A stretch of 64,000 nucleotides of DNA, from the NCBI GenBank assembly GCA_964023205.1, contig OZ026851.1, forward strand, positions 18,111,528 through 18,175,527, read 5' to 3'. The notes beneath the pieces are model-generated. The model was not told the DNA's origin. It saw only the letters and a program-made list of their open reading frames with translations, and made no database searches. Positions 61,800 to 64,000 of this stretch are shown in pieces. Numbering within the stretch: the stretch's first letter is position 1; each line of letters begins with the position of its first letter. Source of the DNA: Lutraria lutraria (taxonomy: Eukaryota; Mollusca; Bivalvia; Venerida; Mactridae). The position numbers and the translations under genes were made by a program.

Positions 61800-62560
61800 T
61801 CGACATAAAATGAACATTTACATGGCAATACTAATATTAAAACATACAAAAAACAGTAAATTGATACATGTGTAAGCATGGATTAATATAACAGACATGT
61901 AAAGTCAACATTAAATGTCAAGGATTATAACACAAGAAAGGGTTCAGAGGAACCCTTATTTCCATTGTGGTCCTTGATATATAGTGTTGTATGACATAGG
62001 AAAATATCACATTTGGGAATAAATTATATGAACAGGTATATATTAAATAAATAAAATTACTTATCACCGTTAAATAGCTATTATAGTAAGATAAATAGAA
62101 CATTGTAGACAAACATGTATACTGATTATTTAAACATGAGACAAAATTTCTTCAATCATTGAAATACAGTAAAATATTTGAAAGAAAACCAAAATATATG
62201 TGGTTGTTGTAATATAATAGTGGCCTTAATACATTTGTATAAGTTTTACTGTATCTAATTATTTTCTGTGTATCCATATAACATACAGGGACATATTGAA
62301 TGATGTTTGATGGAAGTTTGCGAAATAATTATTTGAAATACAGTCGTTGAATGATTAATTTAATTATCTAAATATATATTAATAAAATTATTCATGTAAT
62401 CGCATTTTAAACGAACATTTCAATTACATGTATTGGTACCTCTGATTATACACGTCCTCTACATTAAACGCAGAAAACAAACATTTTTAAATTGTCTATC
62501 GAGTGACAATTAATGATAGTTTGCTTACATCACTAAATGCAAGTTTATTAAACTATATAT
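61800..62560. other. AT-rich unique sequence, no gene seen
   Basis: No coding, RNA or repeat feature supported. Confidence 0.5.
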
Positions 62561-62564
62561 ATGA

Positions 62565-64000
62565 TGTACATTTATTCACAGCATTTTACATGTAGTATCT
62601 ACTGGCATCTATGATGTACGTTTATTTAGAGCATTTATCACGTGATATTTAGTGACATCTGTGATGTACGTTTATTTAGAGCATTTATCACGTGATATTT
62701 ATAGTGACATATATGATGTACGTTTATTTAGAGCATTTATCACGTGATATTTAGTGACATCTGTGATGTACGTTTATTTAGAGCATTCAACACGTGATAT
62801 TTAGTGACATATATGATGTACGTTTATTTAGAGCATTTATCACGTGATATTTAGTGACATATATGATGTACGTTTATTTAGAGCATTTATCACGTGATAT
62901 TTAGTGACATCTGTGATGTACGTTTATTTAGAGCATTCAACACGTGATATTTATAGTGACATATATGATGTACGTTTATTTAGAGCATTTCTCACGTGAT
63001 ATTTAATGACATCTAAGATATACGTTTATTTAGAGCATTCAACACGTGATATTTAGTGACATTTATGATGTACGTTTAGTTATAGCATTCAACACGTGGT
63101 AGTTAGTGACATCTGCGATGTGATGTACGTTTATTTAGAGCATTCAACACGTGATATTTAGTGACATTTATGATGTACGTTTAGTTATAGCATTCAACAC
63201 GTGGTAGTTAGTGACATTTATGATGTACGTTTATTTAGAGCATTTATCACGTGATATTTAGTGACATCTGTGATATGATGTACGTTTATTTAGAGCATTC
63301 AACACGTGATATTTAGATACATCTGCGATGTGATGTACGTTTATTTAGAGCATTCAACACGTGATATTTAGTGACATTTATGATGTACGTTTAGTTATAG
63401 CATTCAACACGTGGTAGTTAGTGACATTTATGATGTACGTTTATTTAGAGCATTCAACACGTGATATTTAGTGACATTTATGATGTACGTTTATTTAGAG
63501 CATTCAACACGTGGTAGTTAGTGACATTTATGATGTACGTTTATTTAGAGCATTCAACACGTGATATTTAGTGACATCTGCGATGTGATGTACGTTTATT
63601 TAGAGCATTCAACACGTGATATTTAGTGACATTTATGATGTACGTTTATTTAGAGCATTCAACACGTGGTAGTTAGTGACATTTATGATGTACGTTTATT
63701 TAGAGCATTCAACACGTGATATTTAGTGACATTTATGATGTACGTTTATTTAGAGCATTCAACACGTGATATTTAGTGACATTTATGATGTACGTTTATT
63801 TAGAGCATTCAACACGTGGTAGTTAGTGACATTTATGATGTACGTTTATTTAGAGCATTCAACACGTGATATTTAGTGACATTTATGATGTACGTTTAGT
63901 TATAGCATTCAACACGTGGTAGTTAGTGACATCTGCGATGTACGTTTATTTAGAGTATTCAACAAGTGATATTTAGTTACATCTGTGATGTACGTTTATT
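62565..64000. repeat. ~50-bp minisatellite with CACGTG core, ~28 units
   Basis: Units read GATGTACGTTTATTTAGAGC, then ATTCAACACGTGATATTTAG and TGACATTTAT; variants have TATCACGTGATA or ACACGTGGTAGTTAG. CACGTG is kept in almost every unit. The array runs off the right edge. Confidence 0.95.

Overview
This 64 kb window is eukaryotic: AT-rich DNA, genes split by many GT-AG introns, and abundant tandem and dispersed repeats. The gene content (LRP1-type receptor tail, OLA1, a thioredoxin cluster) and the repeat families (tRNA-derived SINEs, a long repeat opening with GCTCACC and closing with a CTTGTTT-like end) suggest a lophotrochozoan, most probably a bivalve mollusc. The clade is inferred, since no ribosomal or mitochondrial marker is present.

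Layout. 1-13960 (+): the last two coding exons of an LRP1-like endocytic receptor, preceded by a 2.7 kb 42-bp minisatellite, presumably intronic. 14090-22400 (-): a complete 11-coding-exon Obg-like ATPase (OLA1, 397 aa) with a likely non-coding first exon, convergent with the receptor gene. 23264-55822: a direct segmental duplication carrying two pairs of thioredoxin genes. Unit A has TRX-A (107 aa) and TRX-B (105 aa), both intact. Unit B has TRX-C (106 aa, intact) and TRX-D. TRX-D has lost exon 1, and its 3' half is replaced by a 5.3 kb array of 30-bp repeats. All intact copies have five coding exons, phase-0 introns and the WCGPC redox centre. 61185-64000: gene-free sequence ending in a ~50-bp minisatellite with a CACGTG core in most units.

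Because the two units can be compared base by base, they act as filled and empty sites for transposon insertions. Several foldback or terminal-inverted-repeat elements show clean target-site duplications (8 bp CTTGGAAC; 9 bp CGTTCGCTG; 7 bp ATCATAG; 6 bp AGTAAC). One 71-bp element consists only of the two fused ends of a 1.37 kb element and sits nested inside the inverted repeat of a third element.

The most unusual observation is tandem amplification of intron-exon boundaries. OLA1 exon 9 is preceded by two extra copies of its own 3' splice site plus exon start (73-bp unit). TRX-B exon 3 is preceded by six decayed copies of its own acceptor plus exon start. In the duplicate TRX-D the 30-bp array begins inside this decoy cluster, in the thioredoxin reading frame. 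No bacterial-style operon, CRISPR array or phage is present.
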